This document shows, one piece after another, positions 11,175-21,430 of a stretch of 64,000 nucleotides of DNA. Below the pieces are notes generated by a model. That model worked only from the letters and a program-made list of their open reading frames with translations, had not been told where the DNA came from and searched no databases. This DNA is from Symsagittifera roscoffensis (lineage: Eukaryota; Xenacoelomorpha; Acoela; Convolutidae), in the NCBI RefSeq assembly GCF_963678635.1, contig NW_026971093.1:22901-86900 (forward strand). Reading direction: 5' to 3'. Numbering within the stretch: position 1 is the stretch's first letter; each line of letters opens with the position of its first letter. The position numbers and the translations under genes are program-made.

Positions 11175-14100
11175 TTACAAATTTAGAGGTTTAGTATGTA
11201 TTCCATCACATTCAACTTCCCGTTTAGGATAAAAATAGCTCAGTCCTTTTTTAGTTTGTTCATAAGTTGCGACTGCTTGGTTAATCGTTTTAAATCCTCT
11301 ATTCGTTGACTTCAAATTCACTGTCTCATGCAGTACTTGTCTATACTTTGACATTGGTCCATCTCCAGAGTCTTCTAATGCACGTTTGTTCAGACCTTTA
11401 CTGCTAAATTTATACTTTTGACTTTTACTATCGTAACAGCAATAGGTTTTACTACACATGCATAACATTTCGGTGCATCTGAACTCCTCCTTGAACAATC
11501 CTGGTTCTATCTTGTCATGTTTCTTATGTTTGGAACAGCAAGTACGGGGAAAAAGATGTTTTTTGCATCTGCTCTGAAATCGTCTCGACAGTCCTTGCAT
11601 CGCCTTTCAGTCCATTCTGCTCGCTTGCTGGGAAGGATACAATCATCTAAATCTTCTTCTGCCAAAGCCAAATAGAGGCAATCTGTATCCATTTCGAGTT
11701 CTTCGAATTTGTTGACATCGCAAAGTTCATCGAAAAAGTTATAATACAACTCCAACATTCTCAACTTGGCATACTGTAGTATAAAAAATCCTACTATAAT
11801 TGGTTCACGATGCTCTATAGTAGATTTAACAAGTTCCACTTCATACAAATCTTTAGCTAGGATATTAAGTCTCTTGAAGAATTGGTTATTGATAGCTTTG
11901 TGGGTTTTTTTGTCTCCAAGATGTTTTGTCATTGTATGTTTTGATCTGTCCATTATTTGATAGCCATAGGAACTGTTTCCTAGAAGTTTCATTGTTTCGG
12001 CTACTACGCCAGATAATGGATTTTCATCGCCGGCTCGCCTAGCATCAACAACAGACTGAACAAAACTGTTGAATACTTTATGCGGTGTATATTGTACAAA
12101 ACGATGAATTTTTGTACACGGTAGTCCTAGATCCAAGTAAAAATAGAAAAGTGGTGTGATCAGTTTTCCGTTGGTCAATTTGAAGCTCGATATCAACATT
12201 CTTTGCGATTGTTTTAACAAATCGTTTTCTTCCGCATATGTCTTCATATATTCACCAATATCGTTTCTGGAAACATCAATATTTTTGAAAATAGGTGGGA
12301 AATTGGAAAATTTTGCTTTAAACTCATCTGGAACACTCAGATCGCATTGTACATAGCCAAACATTTTTTCATTTCTAATGTTTTGCACTATTGAATTGGC
12401 AGAAAGAGGTCTTTTGAAGGGAAAGTGAGTTCTAACGTGATTTTTCACGTCTACATTGTTTTTAAATTGATCCCACCAGCTACACTCCCACATTTCTTCT
12501 ATAGAGTATCCTTTTTCTCGAATGTAGTCTTTTCGAAGATCATCCATTTCTCTTTTCTTGGTTCCTCGTTTGATATCATCATCTGTTAGGCTCGGTCTAG
12601 CTTCTTGACAAGGACAAAAATGGAAATAACAACCCATTGCTTCAAAGACAGTCTTACAATGGTTGCAATAACCATCAACACTAAAGCAATCAATTTTTTT
12701 CTGTTTTCCTGTAGTGTAGTAACTCTCAATTTTACATTCAGTTCTGGTTGCTTGAAAGTATGACATGAGCATATTTTCAAATGTTCGAACTCGTTTTGCC
12801 TTGCGTTGAGTTTTTGTGTTTCTTCGTCGTAGTCTCATCTCGTATACAAACCTGTGGGCATATCCTGACACATAGAAAAAGGATAGAGTTGATTAGCATC
12901 AATCCCAACGATTGATTTACCCAAAATTTTTGATTTTCGAATAAAGGTTTCATTTGCTACTGCTTTCCTTGTGAAAACAATTGAGGGACCACCGGTCATA
13001 TCTTCCCGTATTTTTTCAAGCAAGTCACTATCACTCGAAAAGAATGGGTAAAACTTATAGTCCGTTGATTTGTGTAGACAGATGTTGGCTAGATTCGGTA
13101 GTGTGCAGTCGAGCTTTAACATATCTATCCCTTTGTCATGATGAAATTCAATCATTTTCTGCATAGCATCAAGGGTAGGAACAACATCTTTGTTGTTATA
13201 CCACCGTAGAAAGTCGCAAAATTTTGTCATCTTTTCCTGTTCCCAGATAGATTTAGGGTAGTTGTAGTTTTCCAATCCCGTAGCTGGTTTGCTTTTGGGA
13301 CCGAGTTTTTTCAAGGCTTGCTCTTCAGTTATCCCAGTGTTAAGAGGTTTTTGATAATCATCAAACTCTTTATCGAGAGGGTTACTATTCTTCAATTTGC
13401 TGTAGAAGTCATCATACGAGGGTAGTTGTTGTTCATCAAGCTTGTTCGGAGTATCAAACCACTCGTATGGAAAGTATCCTTTCAGCTCACTGGCTTTGTA
13501 AGCTTTTAGAAAAGAGTCTAAGGTAGTAGCTCCACCCAAAAAATTCATAATGTCCAGAAGCTGAACATCTCCAAATTTGAAGGAAACAAAGTCGTTTGCT
13601 TTCTTGATAACTGATGGTTCAATATCTTTTTCGTTGATAAGGTAGGGAATGAGGTATGATTTAATGAGGTTTATATCATACCGCTCACTGTTGAATCCAA
13701 ATACTGGTAGAGTATTGGTGTATCTCTCTAGATGTTGCATCAAATCAATCAATTGTTTTTTTTGAATCCTGAGAAAGTGAGTGGATGCGTCTGTTTCTTC
13801 CTCATTCTCGACACATCCATCTTTGTACTCTCTTGCTTCAATCTTGTTGAAACTAACTCGTTCATTAAGTATGCTGAAAATTGTGTGTAATGGCTTTTTG
13901 ATGTTATTTTCAATTTCACGAAAACTTTGATCGCATTTCGGTTTTATTTTTTTCGACTAACAACTCCAAGTTTGCCACAAAGTCAATAATGAGGGATTGT
14001 GGATCTCTGTCACACAAAAAAAATGGGTTTGTCAAGCAAATTGGATGAAATTGACACTGATATGGGTTCATGCTTCCCGATCCAAGTTATTGTTTCGGTT

Positions 14101-15524
14101 GGTTTTAGTTCTTCGGATGGCACGCAAATTGATTCAAAGTCAAAAATAGCGACATTTTTGAATAAGGTTTGTTCTTTTGTGTACTCAATATTGAACCCAT
14201 CCAGTTTTTCAAATAACGTCTCTCGTAGAGTATAAACATTTTTGGGGTAAATCATTTTGATTCGATCTTTGCATTGTAGGAGATGCTTGTTGAAGTGGTC
14301 TGCTTTGTGGAAAAATGTATCGCAAGTTGGGCATCGGAAGCATTTGAAGAAGTTGTCGATGTTATTGACGTAAATAATGTGGTTGTTGTATCGTAGAAGT
14401 TTCACTGTGTTCTCATATTTACCGATACTTCTCCGAGCTAATTCTCCCAGGAAGTCTCCATCTTCAATGTTGATATCGTAGATAAAGATGTTTTTCTCTA
14501 CTACATCTTCAACTACTGGTAGATTATCCATCGAAACTCCACGAAACTGTTTCGGATCACAACCCGATTTCTCCAGAAAATCGTTAAAGATCTTGGAAGT
14601 GGATGTTTCAAGACCAGTTGTTCCATGAAAATGAACTGCAAGCGCTCGAAACAAACACAAATTGTCATTGTATGGTTGTTTTGTTTCTTGATTCGAAATC
14701 AAACAATTAACATGGTTATTTCTCAGAAGTGGTTCGGGAATCACAGAATCTGGACATCCCATAGGTACGTTTTTCAGTAAGGCTGCAAAAATGGTCACAT
14801 TAAAGATCAACTTGAATCGCCATTTCGTATTTTGTCTCTCTTGTGTACAAATTTCAATGATATCTTGCTTATTGACCTTGTTCTGTATAGTTGTCAAGTC
14901 TGCTTTTGTACAAAGTAGTATAGATTTATCAAAGAGTGTGTTCTTTTCATGAGCGTAGAAATAACGATATTCAGTTGTTTCTATATTACGTAACACAAAT
15001 CCCAAGGCAATTTGGAGTTTTGCTGCACAATCAAGTTTTTCAAAGACTTGATCCAGTTTTTCATTAACTAGATTAGGATCTAGTTTTGAAAGTTGAAAAT
15101 TGAATACTTTGTGGCGTGCATTTTCTATCTCAGTATCTGTCAAAAAGTGTTGACAGGCATTCAAATCATCTCGTAGCTGATCACTATCCTCCTCGTTTTC
15201 CAAGATTTTATTCAAATCAGCAACAGAATCACTCGTTTTTCTAGCTTTCATTCCGTGATCCTTCTTACGATGCTGTTGAAATGAATAATAGCTTGCAAAT
15301 TCTTTCTCACACGATACACACTTTGTTGACTTTAGGTTTGACTTTACATGCTTCTTGCTCGTATGGAAATTCATTTCTTGCTGGTTGTAAGTACAATAAT
15401 TACTTTCCGGACAAGAAATAACTCCTCGGACACAACTCTTGCGATGACGAGCCGCATCGGACCTCCTGTACTCTTTACCACAATCCTCGCTTTTCAGTTT
15501 CTCATTTCTATTCAGCGATGGCAT
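11175..15524 (-). pseudogene. Protein-primed DNA polymerase B (pPolB), main copy, frameshifted
   Basis: Replicative polymerase of the Polinton, expected to copy the element from a protein primer at the terminal repeats. Reading frames in order: 15,524-14,010, 13,752-12,835, 12,871-11,507, 11,600-11,175. The first begins at an ATG and holds C2H2-type zinc fingers (CVSCEKEF...H near residue 85-105), an NLCLFRALAVH segment resembling an OTU-like module, and exonuclease motif I (FDFES). The second has Exo II (FGFNSERYD) and polymerase motif A (DANQLYP). The third has motif B (LLGNSSYGY) and motif C (MDTDCLYL). The last is a cysteine-rich C-terminus. Each junction needs a -1 shift; runs of A/T mark the break near 14,020. 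It is convergent with nothing and divergent from the rightward gene block. Confidence 0.95.
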
Positions 15525-15836
15525 CTAAAAAATGGGACAATTTTTAAGTCTCAATATAAAGGGACTGGAACTTGGTACATATCGAAGTGGGAGATTTAAA
15601 ATATCCATAAAAAATTATTAAAATTTTTATATTTACTTTGAATTGTTAAAAATATTTGAAATTTATTTCAAGTAGTTATACAAATTATAGAGCGATTGCT
15701 TGTAACGTGAAGAAAATCAGAATGAAATAAGTTTTATTTACTGTTCCTTGTGGAAAATCAACCAATCAGAATCCAGCATTTCCTAAAAGTGTACTGTTTA
15801 TTATTTAAAAAACAAACCTTAATCATTATTTGAAAA
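15525..15836. promoter_or_regulatory. Divergent intergenic region between pPolB and the rightward genes
   Basis: AT-rich spacer with no credible coding frame. It separates pPolB (minus) from the first rightward gene and so must hold both upstream regions. An AACCAATCAGAA word near 15,760 is the reverse complement of the TTCTGATTGG word repeated at 16,590-16,770, which suggests a shared regulatory motif. Confidence 0.4.
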
Positions 15837-16363
15837 ATGCCTATCAAAAAACATTTGAGCTTCCTCGAGTTACTTTACCAGATAAAGGGAAAAATTCCAA
15901 TTGATTTTCTAATTGATGAAATAGATGTTGACTCTTACTTTTTCAAAAATTTTTGGACGTCTTTATTGTACAAAATAAAGTTATCCGACTAAGTAAAGGT
16001 CTCTTCAGAGAAACTTACTCAATCAAAGAGTTTACTTTTGATTCACATTTTGCGTATCAAAGTTTTAAACTTACAGCTGAATTACACCTCACAAGGAAAA
16101 ATTTTTTGTTTATTCTCGAGAATTTGAATTTGATCAAAAAGTCGTACGATAATATATCAAAAACTCTTTTTATCCCTTATCCAAAACCCAAATTTGTAAA
16201 AACACCTCAGCAAAGTACTTTATTCCTTCATTTCTTTAAAGATTTTCAAAGTTCAAAATCCTGCTTGATTCGGTTTGGAATCAGATTTCCAGAAGTCTGC
16301 TTTGAAAAATTCGTCAACTTTGAGTTATCCTCCCAAATTTATATCAAAATTAAAAAAACTTGA
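15837..16363 (+). pseudogene. Unknown Polinton gene 1 (about 175 aa, one frameshift)
   Basis: An ATG at 15,837 opens a 50-residue frame with a leucine/isoleucine-rich N-terminus. It stops near 15,990, but a second frame (from about 15,953) runs on to 16,363 with the same composition. The switch falls at a TTTTTCAAAAATTTTTGG tract. I do not recognise the product: it is hydrophobic/aromatic-rich and basic (KPKFVKTPQ, IKIKKT end), with no signal peptide or clear membrane segment. It is first in the rightward block. Moderate confidence that it is a gene because of its position and the two overlapping long frames in AT-rich DNA. Confidence 0.45.
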
Positions 16364-16423
16364 CTATCTACTTAAAAATCAGCAGATTCTCATTGATTAC
16401 ATACAAAAAATTCAATTAACTTG

Positions 16424-16549
16424 ATGGAAAAAGTTGCAGAGATGTTACTTTTATTAATTTTCTTTCTTTTGTTACTTATATCAGCAATATTTCTTATTTT
16501 TACTGCAAACAACTTTTGGTCATTTATTTTTGCAATTGCTTTTTTGTAA
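16424..16549 (+). CDS. 41-residue hydrophobic membrane peptide
   Basis: ATG at 16,424, stop TAA at 16,547. After a short charged start (MEKVAEM) the peptide is almost wholly hydrophobic: a leucine/phenylalanine-rich helix of about 20 residues, a TANN turn, then a second hydrophobic stretch ending in AFL. It could be a two-pass mini membrane protein, as small DNA viruses and virus-like transposons often have. The AT-rich context makes phenylalanine and leucine codons likely by chance, so this is tentative. Confidence 0.35.
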   Translation: MEKVAEMLLLLIFFLLLLISAIFLIFTANNFWSFIFAIAFL

Positions 16550-16589
16550 ATTTTTACTTATTTGGAAGATTTAATTCCTTAAAAGGGTC

Positions 16590-16790
16590 TTCTGATTGGA
16601 TACCACAACTAGAAAAAAATGAATTTTTTTGTGATTGGAAACGACAATACCCAAAATGGAGCTTTGTTTCCGATTGGACACGACTTTTATCCAAGAATCC
16701 CATAAAAGGAAGCTGAAATCTGATTAGACACGACTACAATCCAAATAAGGAAAATTAATTCTGATTGGTTAAACCCACACATTCGAGTTG
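16590..16790 (+). promoter_or_regulatory. Array of GATTGG repeats upstream of the 16,957 gene
   Basis: Five spaced units share a GATTGGA(T/C/A)AC(G)AC core: about 16,595, 16,634, 16,670, 16,714 (GATTAGACACGAC) and 16,761. GATTGG is the complement of a CCAATC box. The array lies 170-360 bases before the next ATG, as expected for a promoter or enhancer. The remainder of 16,550-16,956 has no gene; a pyrimidine-rich tract with CAACTACC words (16,830-16,920) precedes the start. Confidence 0.4.
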
Positions 16791-16956
16791 AAGGTACCCC
16801 TAACTCCTAACTAAAAATCATTTTATTTTCATCTTAACTACCGTCAACTACCTGCTCTCTCAGTTCTGAATATCTTAATTTCAACTTATCTTCCTTCAAC
16901 TACCCCTCTCTCAACTCTTTCTTATTTTTACTATTGTACTCAATTTTTTGCTCAAA

Positions 16957-17451
16957 ATGATCTTCTCAGTGCAAAACAGCAACCTCATGTACTCTGTAGA
17001 ATTTTCTCCTGATCTAGTACAAATTCAAGTGCGAGAAACAGTCTCTGGAGTTTTTCTGGCACGAATGGATATCCCAATCCAAGTCTGGCACATGTTGGAA
17101 GTGATTCGAATGGATTTCAACGAACATCATATGATGCAAGTTCCCATCACAGAGAACCAACTTGGAACAATGCAAATGATGGGGGAAGTTTCTGATCATG
17201 TGGGAATGAACTATCCCGAGATTCCGGACTCAAGATTTGTGGCTCAAACAGTCGACGACTTCCTCTTTCCTTGGGAGGAGGAAGGATCAGTCGAAAACCT
17301 CATCACAATAGATGAAGATGAGGGATTCTCAGAAACAATGACGCCTCAAAACACTCCTCCACAACAACCACCAGCAATGGAACCTCGTCCAGCTCAGCGT
17401 TCTATAGAGAACCTCCAGAACTCTTCTGCTGCTCGACAGCTCTTTAATTAA
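16957..17451 (+). CDS. Unknown protein, 164 aa, possible PC4-like N-terminal fold
   Basis: Intact frame from the ATG at 16,957. The N-terminal 70 residues alternate short beta-type segments (YSVEFSPD, LVQIQVRET, VFLARMDIP) and then a helix (VWHMLEVIRMDF), the order seen in PC4/p15-type single-stranded DNA-binding domains. The C-terminal half is acidic then proline/glutamine-rich (PPQQPPAMEPRP), probably disordered. Two further rightward proteins (19,148 and 19,794) have a similar pattern. A single-stranded DNA-binding role would suit protein-primed replication, but this is inference from shape, not from diagnostic residues. An AATAAA signal follows 11 bases after the stop. Confidence 0.6.
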   Translation: MIFSVQNSNLMYSVEFSPDLVQIQVRETVSGVFLARMDIPIQVWHMLEVIRMDFNEHHMMQVPITENQLGTMQMMGEVSDHVGMNYPEIPDSRFVAQTVDDFLFPWEEEGSVENLITIDEDEGFSETMTPQNTPPQQPPAMEPRPAQRSIENLQNSSAARQLFN

Positions 17452-17462
17452 TTGTTTTTCTA

Positions 17463-17468
17463 AATAAA
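17463..17468 (+). terminator. Poly(A) signal AATAAA after the 16,957 gene
   Basis: Canonical hexamer 11 bases past the TAA stop, followed by a TTGTTTGGTTTTG-type GU-rich stretch. Confidence 0.55.
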
Positions 17469-17738
17469 GGTTGTTTGGTTTTGACTTCGTTTTCTGTAAT
17501 TAATTTCTTCAATTTCATTTTAATTATGAAAGAAGATGAGAGGTTCAAGGTAAACCATTGAAAAACAATTAGAACTTAGTTAAGTGATCCGAACTCGCAC
17601 ACATGTTAAAAAATTTGATTAAATTTTGCACAAAAATTCGCAAAAAACACTAGAAAAACTGTTCACAAGTAAAAAGTTACCTAATCGATATTGCATCTTG
17701 TACACACTTTTAGCCTTTTGTAGCAAAAATGGAAACCC

Positions 17739-18205
17739 TTTTCGCATTTTATCGAAAAAAGTAAAACAATTTTCGCATTTTGTCGAAAAAATTGAAACAC
17801 TTTTTGCATTTTGTCGAAAAAAAACACTTTTCGCTTTTTGTCGAAAAAATTGAAATTTTTTTCGCATTTTATCGAAAAAAGTAAAACACTTTTCGCATTT
17901 TGTCGAAAAAATTGAAACACTTTTCGCATTTTATCGAAAAAAGTAAAACACTTTTTGCATTTTGTCGAAAAAATTGAAACACTTTTCGCATTTTATCGAA
18001 AAAAGTAAAACACTTTTAGCTTTTTGTAGAAAAAATTGAAACATTTTTTGCATTTGTAGCGAAAAAGTGAAACCCTTTTCGCATCTTGTTAAAAAAAGTG
18101 AAACACTTTTCGAATCTTCTCAAAAAAGTTGAAATACTTTTCGCATTATGTCAAAAAAATTGAAACATTTTTTACAACTTGTTAAAAAAAAAGAAATGTT
18201 TTTTG
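17739..18205. repeat. 31-bp minisatellite, about 15 units
   Basis: Units of about 31 bp alternate two forms, TTTTCGCATTTTATCGAAAA and TTTTCGCATTTTGTCGAAAA, followed by AGTAAAACAC or ATTGAAACAC. They degenerate toward the right. The unit is not a multiple of three, so the repetitive open frames across it are not coding. Each unit contains a short TTTTCG...CGAAAA inverted repeat. It lies between the 16,957 gene and a leftward gene, and recurs at 22,867-23,333. The rest of 17,469-18,335 holds nothing else I can name. Confidence 0.85.
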
Positions 18206-18335
18206 CAATTTTTTGAAAATCAAAAGAAATATTACACTTGTTTGAAAAATTTTTTGCAAATGTTTTTGACAACAGTGATTTTTTTTGGTAATTAATGGTA
18301 ACTTTGTAAACATATGAGTGAAAATAGATGGAATA

Positions 18336-18934
18336 TCAGAAGTTTCTTATTGAAAAATTGACATGATCACTATTTACAAATCCATAAACATCAATAAAAC
18401 AGTCAATTATTTTTAACAAATCATGTTCATATTTTGAGTTTTGTACTTTACGAACTCTTTCTAGAAAAGCTGAACCAATAGTTTGTGTGGAAGCTAGTTT
18501 CTGGTTAGAACATAAATAGTGACGTTTGAATTTATGCGTAACAGTCTTTTCTTTGCAACACTTGGCATTTGTTGTGCTCCTTTCCATTTCAAAATGTGAT
18601 GAACAGCGCGGTCAAGTTGATTGAAAACTTCGCCAGTTGATGAAATAACATTCGAATAAAATCTGTATTTGTACAGAGTGCAAAGACAATCGATCATTTG
18701 GTATGTGAAATGAAAATTACCCAATCGTTGTAAAATTTGATCAAAAGATGAACCAATCAGAAGTATGTGGAACTTACAATTTTCCAAAGAACAGTAAAAA
18801 TTGTGGGTAGAGACAAAAAAATTATTGGTTACTATATATTTTTCGTAAAAATCACTGGAAACGGAAATAAATAGCGATTTTTGACAATACTCTGAATAAA
18901 AGCTGGGAACAGCTTGACACATAGCGGCAACCAT
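18336..18934 (-). pseudogene. Unknown leftward Polinton gene (about 200 aa, one frameshift), copy 1
   Basis: ATG at 18,934 (MVAAMCQAVP) opens a frame to about 18,590. A second frame (18,587-18,336) continues in the same direction with overlap of about 90 bases, so a single shift separates them. The product is rich in Cys, Phe and Tyr, with no motif I recognise. A TTTCAG directly precedes the ATG on the coding strand and could be a splice acceptor. It is the only leftward gene in the rightward block. Confidence 0.5.
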
Positions 18935-19147
18935 CTGAAACAATGATTTTTGCTAAGAATTGAGGATTTATATAGGAACACTAACACCTACACAATTCCA
19001 TATTTGGAGTTTCCCTCAAAAATTCCAATGATAGTTCTATTTCCTCTTTTGGTTCAGTTAATGACTCATATTGTTTAGTTCCAATTTCATTTAATCTCAA
19101 AATCATTTCTCTCATTTCTCTTCATCTGATCAGTCTGTTATTCAAAA

Positions 19148-19688
19148 ATGTACTCAGGAAAAGACACAAGTCCCAATTACATTGAATTCTCAAAAAATCA
19201 AACAAGAATTGGGAGATTTGCTTGCTCCCAAAAATCCTACAAAGGGAAAATTTATTTTAAACCTGCTTTCAACTATTCAAGAAAAGTGAGTTGGGACAAC
19301 TCGAAAAAAAAAACAGCAAGTCTATCTTGGTGAAAAAGAAGGAGAAGCAATCTCAGCAACTAGAAATACTTTTATTCACGATGTTGAAAACCTTGGACTC
19401 TTTCCTATATTGGAACTCACTTCTGACAAAGAGTCAACTATGGATCAGGAGCTTGCCAACTGCAACAAAGTGCATGACATAGCAACATACAATAGAAGAC
19501 AAGTTTGTGTCACGATCAAGAGGTACAATATTAACAAACCTCCCTACGTTCAGATTCGACTGATCACCGCAAAAGAGAATGAAGCAATGAAACAAGTTGC
19601 CTATGTCAACTATACTTTGAACGAATTCAAAGAACTGTCCCAAATTTTGGGAGACTTTATGTTTGTTGAGAACTGTAATGTACAATAA
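19148..19688 (+). pseudogene. Unknown protein with PC4-like C-terminus, frameshifted, copy 1
   Basis: ATG at 19,148 (MYSGKDTS). The first frame ends near 19,333 after an A-run (about 19,302), and the protein continues in another frame to the stop at 19,688. The C-terminal 60 residues show alternating beta-type segments (RQVCVTIKRY, YVQIRLITA, QVAYVNYTL) followed by a helix (EFKELSQILGDF). This resembles the strand-strand-strand-helix order of PC4-type single-stranded DNA-binding domains and the neighbouring 19,794 protein. DNA-binding role is inferred only. Confidence 0.5.
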
Positions 19689-19793
19689 TTTGTTTTATTT
19701 ATGTTTTTGCCTTGTAATTTAACTATTTATCCTCAAAATTATTTTTCATTTAGTATTGGTGTTGAACAGTATGAGTTGGAGTATTGGTTTTTC

Positions 19794-20196
19794 ATGAAAT
19801 TTACTCTTAAAACTAAACAATAAATTGGGATTTTTTCATATTGTTCTAGAAGAAAAGACCCAAAAAATTTCACTAACAATTGTAGAATCTCAAAAAAAAA
19901 ACTTGCAGAATTTGGACGTAGACTCACAAAAATCTCACTTTGAGTGGACTCTGCACAATGGTAGAAGAAAAATTCACATAGAATACCGATCTGATACCAA
20001 AAAAATAGATCTTGTAGAATATCGTAGAAATGGAAATCAATGGAAAAATAATCAATCTTTACAACTACAAAGAGAAGAATATGATAAATTACTTGATATG
20101 CTTCCTTCATTACTAGGTTATGTAGAGACCTTCAAAAAATCTTGTATCATTATTGACGAATGCCATGTAGAAAATGAACGTACAGAAATTAAATGA
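19794..20196 (+). pseudogene. Unknown protein with PC4-like domain, copy 1
   Basis: A short frame starts at the ATG at 19,794 and stops after nine codons; a second frame covers 19,825-20,196, so the start is uncertain (shift or non-ATG). Residues in the long frame include RRKIHIEYR, KIDLVEYRRNGNQW, then SLQLQREEYDKLLDMLPSLL. This is the best match in the window to the PC4/p15 plan of basic beta strands and one closing helix. Its 3' end overlaps the next gene by 23 bases. Confidence 0.5.
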
Positions 20197-20476
20197 AATT
20201 CTAAGAATTTTTGAGATTATTAGGCAAAATTTCTCATCAAACACAAAAAGAAAAAATTCATTTCTTTGTACCTGTATTGTTTTGGACCCGGACATAAATT
20301 TAAAAGAAATGGACCAAAATTTTCCTTTTGGAGGACTAATTCGATACGGAAATTCCTGTATGGCTTACTTTTTTGCAAACTCCAAAATTTTTAGACTACG
20401 TGCAATTCTACATGACTCTGCTGGATCTGTGAAATCTACTACAAAAAGGTCCTGGGTATTGTTATGTTGCACCTAG
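20174..20476 (+). pseudogene. Unknown conserved-looking Polinton gene, copy 1
   Basis: ATG at 20,174 overlaps the previous stop. The 100-residue frame has Cys- and Phe-containing segments (LCTCIVLDPD, PFGGLIRYG, MAYFFANSKIFRLRAILHD). It appears to end early: a second frame just downstream (to about 20,540) reads PGYCYVAPSL-like text in the same direction, so the true C-terminus is probably frame-shifted at the AAAAAGG tract near 20,445. No function recognised. Confidence 0.45.
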
Positions 20477-20616
20477 TCTACCCAGTTCATGCTTTCTTGA
20501 TCACGTGACTGGATTATTTTTCTGTTTATATGTTAAAATACTTGCTTCATCTGTATATGCATTGTTTGATTGTTAATCATTTTAAACAAAAAACTCCAGA
20601 GAAATCAGTTAACAGA

Positions 20617-21160
20617 ATGAGTCTAGTTGTTTTGGATATTGAATTTATCGAAAAAAAAAATAGTGAAAGAATTAGGAGTTTATAAGGATGGGCAAACAGA
20701 AGGATATTCCTTTCTTCCTCCCAAAAAATTCAAACCAACATCCCAATCTTTTTGGTGTACACAGCATTTTCATGGAATCAATTGGAGCAGTGGTTAGGAA
20801 AAATATACTGAACTCGAAAAAAAATTGAAAAATCTAGAAGCCACAGACACGGAATTTTTTGCAAAGGGTTATAAAAATTGTAAGATTCTATCAGAATTTT
20901 TGGAAACAAAGATTATTAATTTGGTTGACTACACTTGCCCTAAAGTTCAGTTTTTGATATTCAAAGATGAAGAATATGATTGGAGGTGTAGTAACTACCC
21001 ATTTCGTCATGCAAAAACTCTTCACTGTGCAGAAAGAAAAGCATTTGCATACGGAACATGGACTCGATGCTTTTTTAACAAATTGTATATTATATTATTC
21101 TTAATGTACTACCATTTTCAAACTTTAATTAAATTTCATTGTCAACTTTTTCTTTTTAGA
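20617..21160 (+). pseudogene. RNase H-fold exonuclease-like protein, frameshifted, copy 1
   Basis: ATG at 20,617 starts MSLVVLDIEFI, which looks like the first acidic motif (DxE) of DEDD-type 3'-5' exonucleases. The frame breaks at an A-run near 20,660. The body continues in another frame (about 20,825 on) with AKGYKNCKILSEFL, DYTCPKVQFL, and a Cys/His-bearing segment (CSNYPFRHAKTLHCAERKA) also seen in exonuclease-like proteins of virus-like transposons. Assignment is by motif pattern; the remaining catalytic acids cannot be placed with confidence. The frame runs on without a stop into the membrane protein below. Confidence 0.45.
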
Positions 21161-21166
21161 GTTAAG

Positions 21167-21430
21167 ATGGTCGATCAAGGTGACAAGCCCGTAAATTTAG
21201 GAAATTTTGTTTTTGATGAAGAAAATCATGAACGAAAATCATGGAAATTGTTAGGACGTACATGTAATAGATCTCTTTTAGTTTTTTTGTGCCAATTTTT
21301 TGTTATAGTTTTGATGCTAGTATGTGCAATCGTTCGAATTATGTTATCCACAACATGTGAAGAAACAACAGTTTGGGTAGCTATTTTATCAAGTACAGTC
21401 GGTTATATTCTACCTTCTCCAAAGCTATGA
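21167..21430 (+). CDS. Small membrane protein (87 aa), copy 1
   Basis: ATG at 21,167, preceded by TTTTTAGAGTTAAG, which could be a splice acceptor. A soluble N-terminus of about 40 residues is followed by a strong hydrophobic helix (LLVFLCQFFVIVLMLVCAIV) and a second weaker one (VWVAILSSTVGYI) ending in LPSPKL. Small membrane proteins with a comparable C-terminus occur in Polinton-like elements, as I recall; this is not decisive. The stop overlaps the ATG of the ATPase gene (ATGA). This copy is intact; the duplicate is frame-shifted. Confidence 0.6.
   Translation: MVDQGDKPVNLGNFVFDEENHERKSWKLLGRTCNRSLLVFLCQFFVIVLMLVCAIVRIMLSTTCEETTVWVAILSSTVGYILPSPKL

Noticed and set aside
17619..18060. Repetitive open frames on both strands with KCEK/FFDKMRK-like repeats
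   Set aside because: They are translations of the 31-bp minisatellite; the unit length is not a multiple of three and the frames drift.
17739..18205. CRISPR-like regular repeats
   Set aside because: No unique spacers, units are contiguous and degenerate, and the context is eukaryotic.
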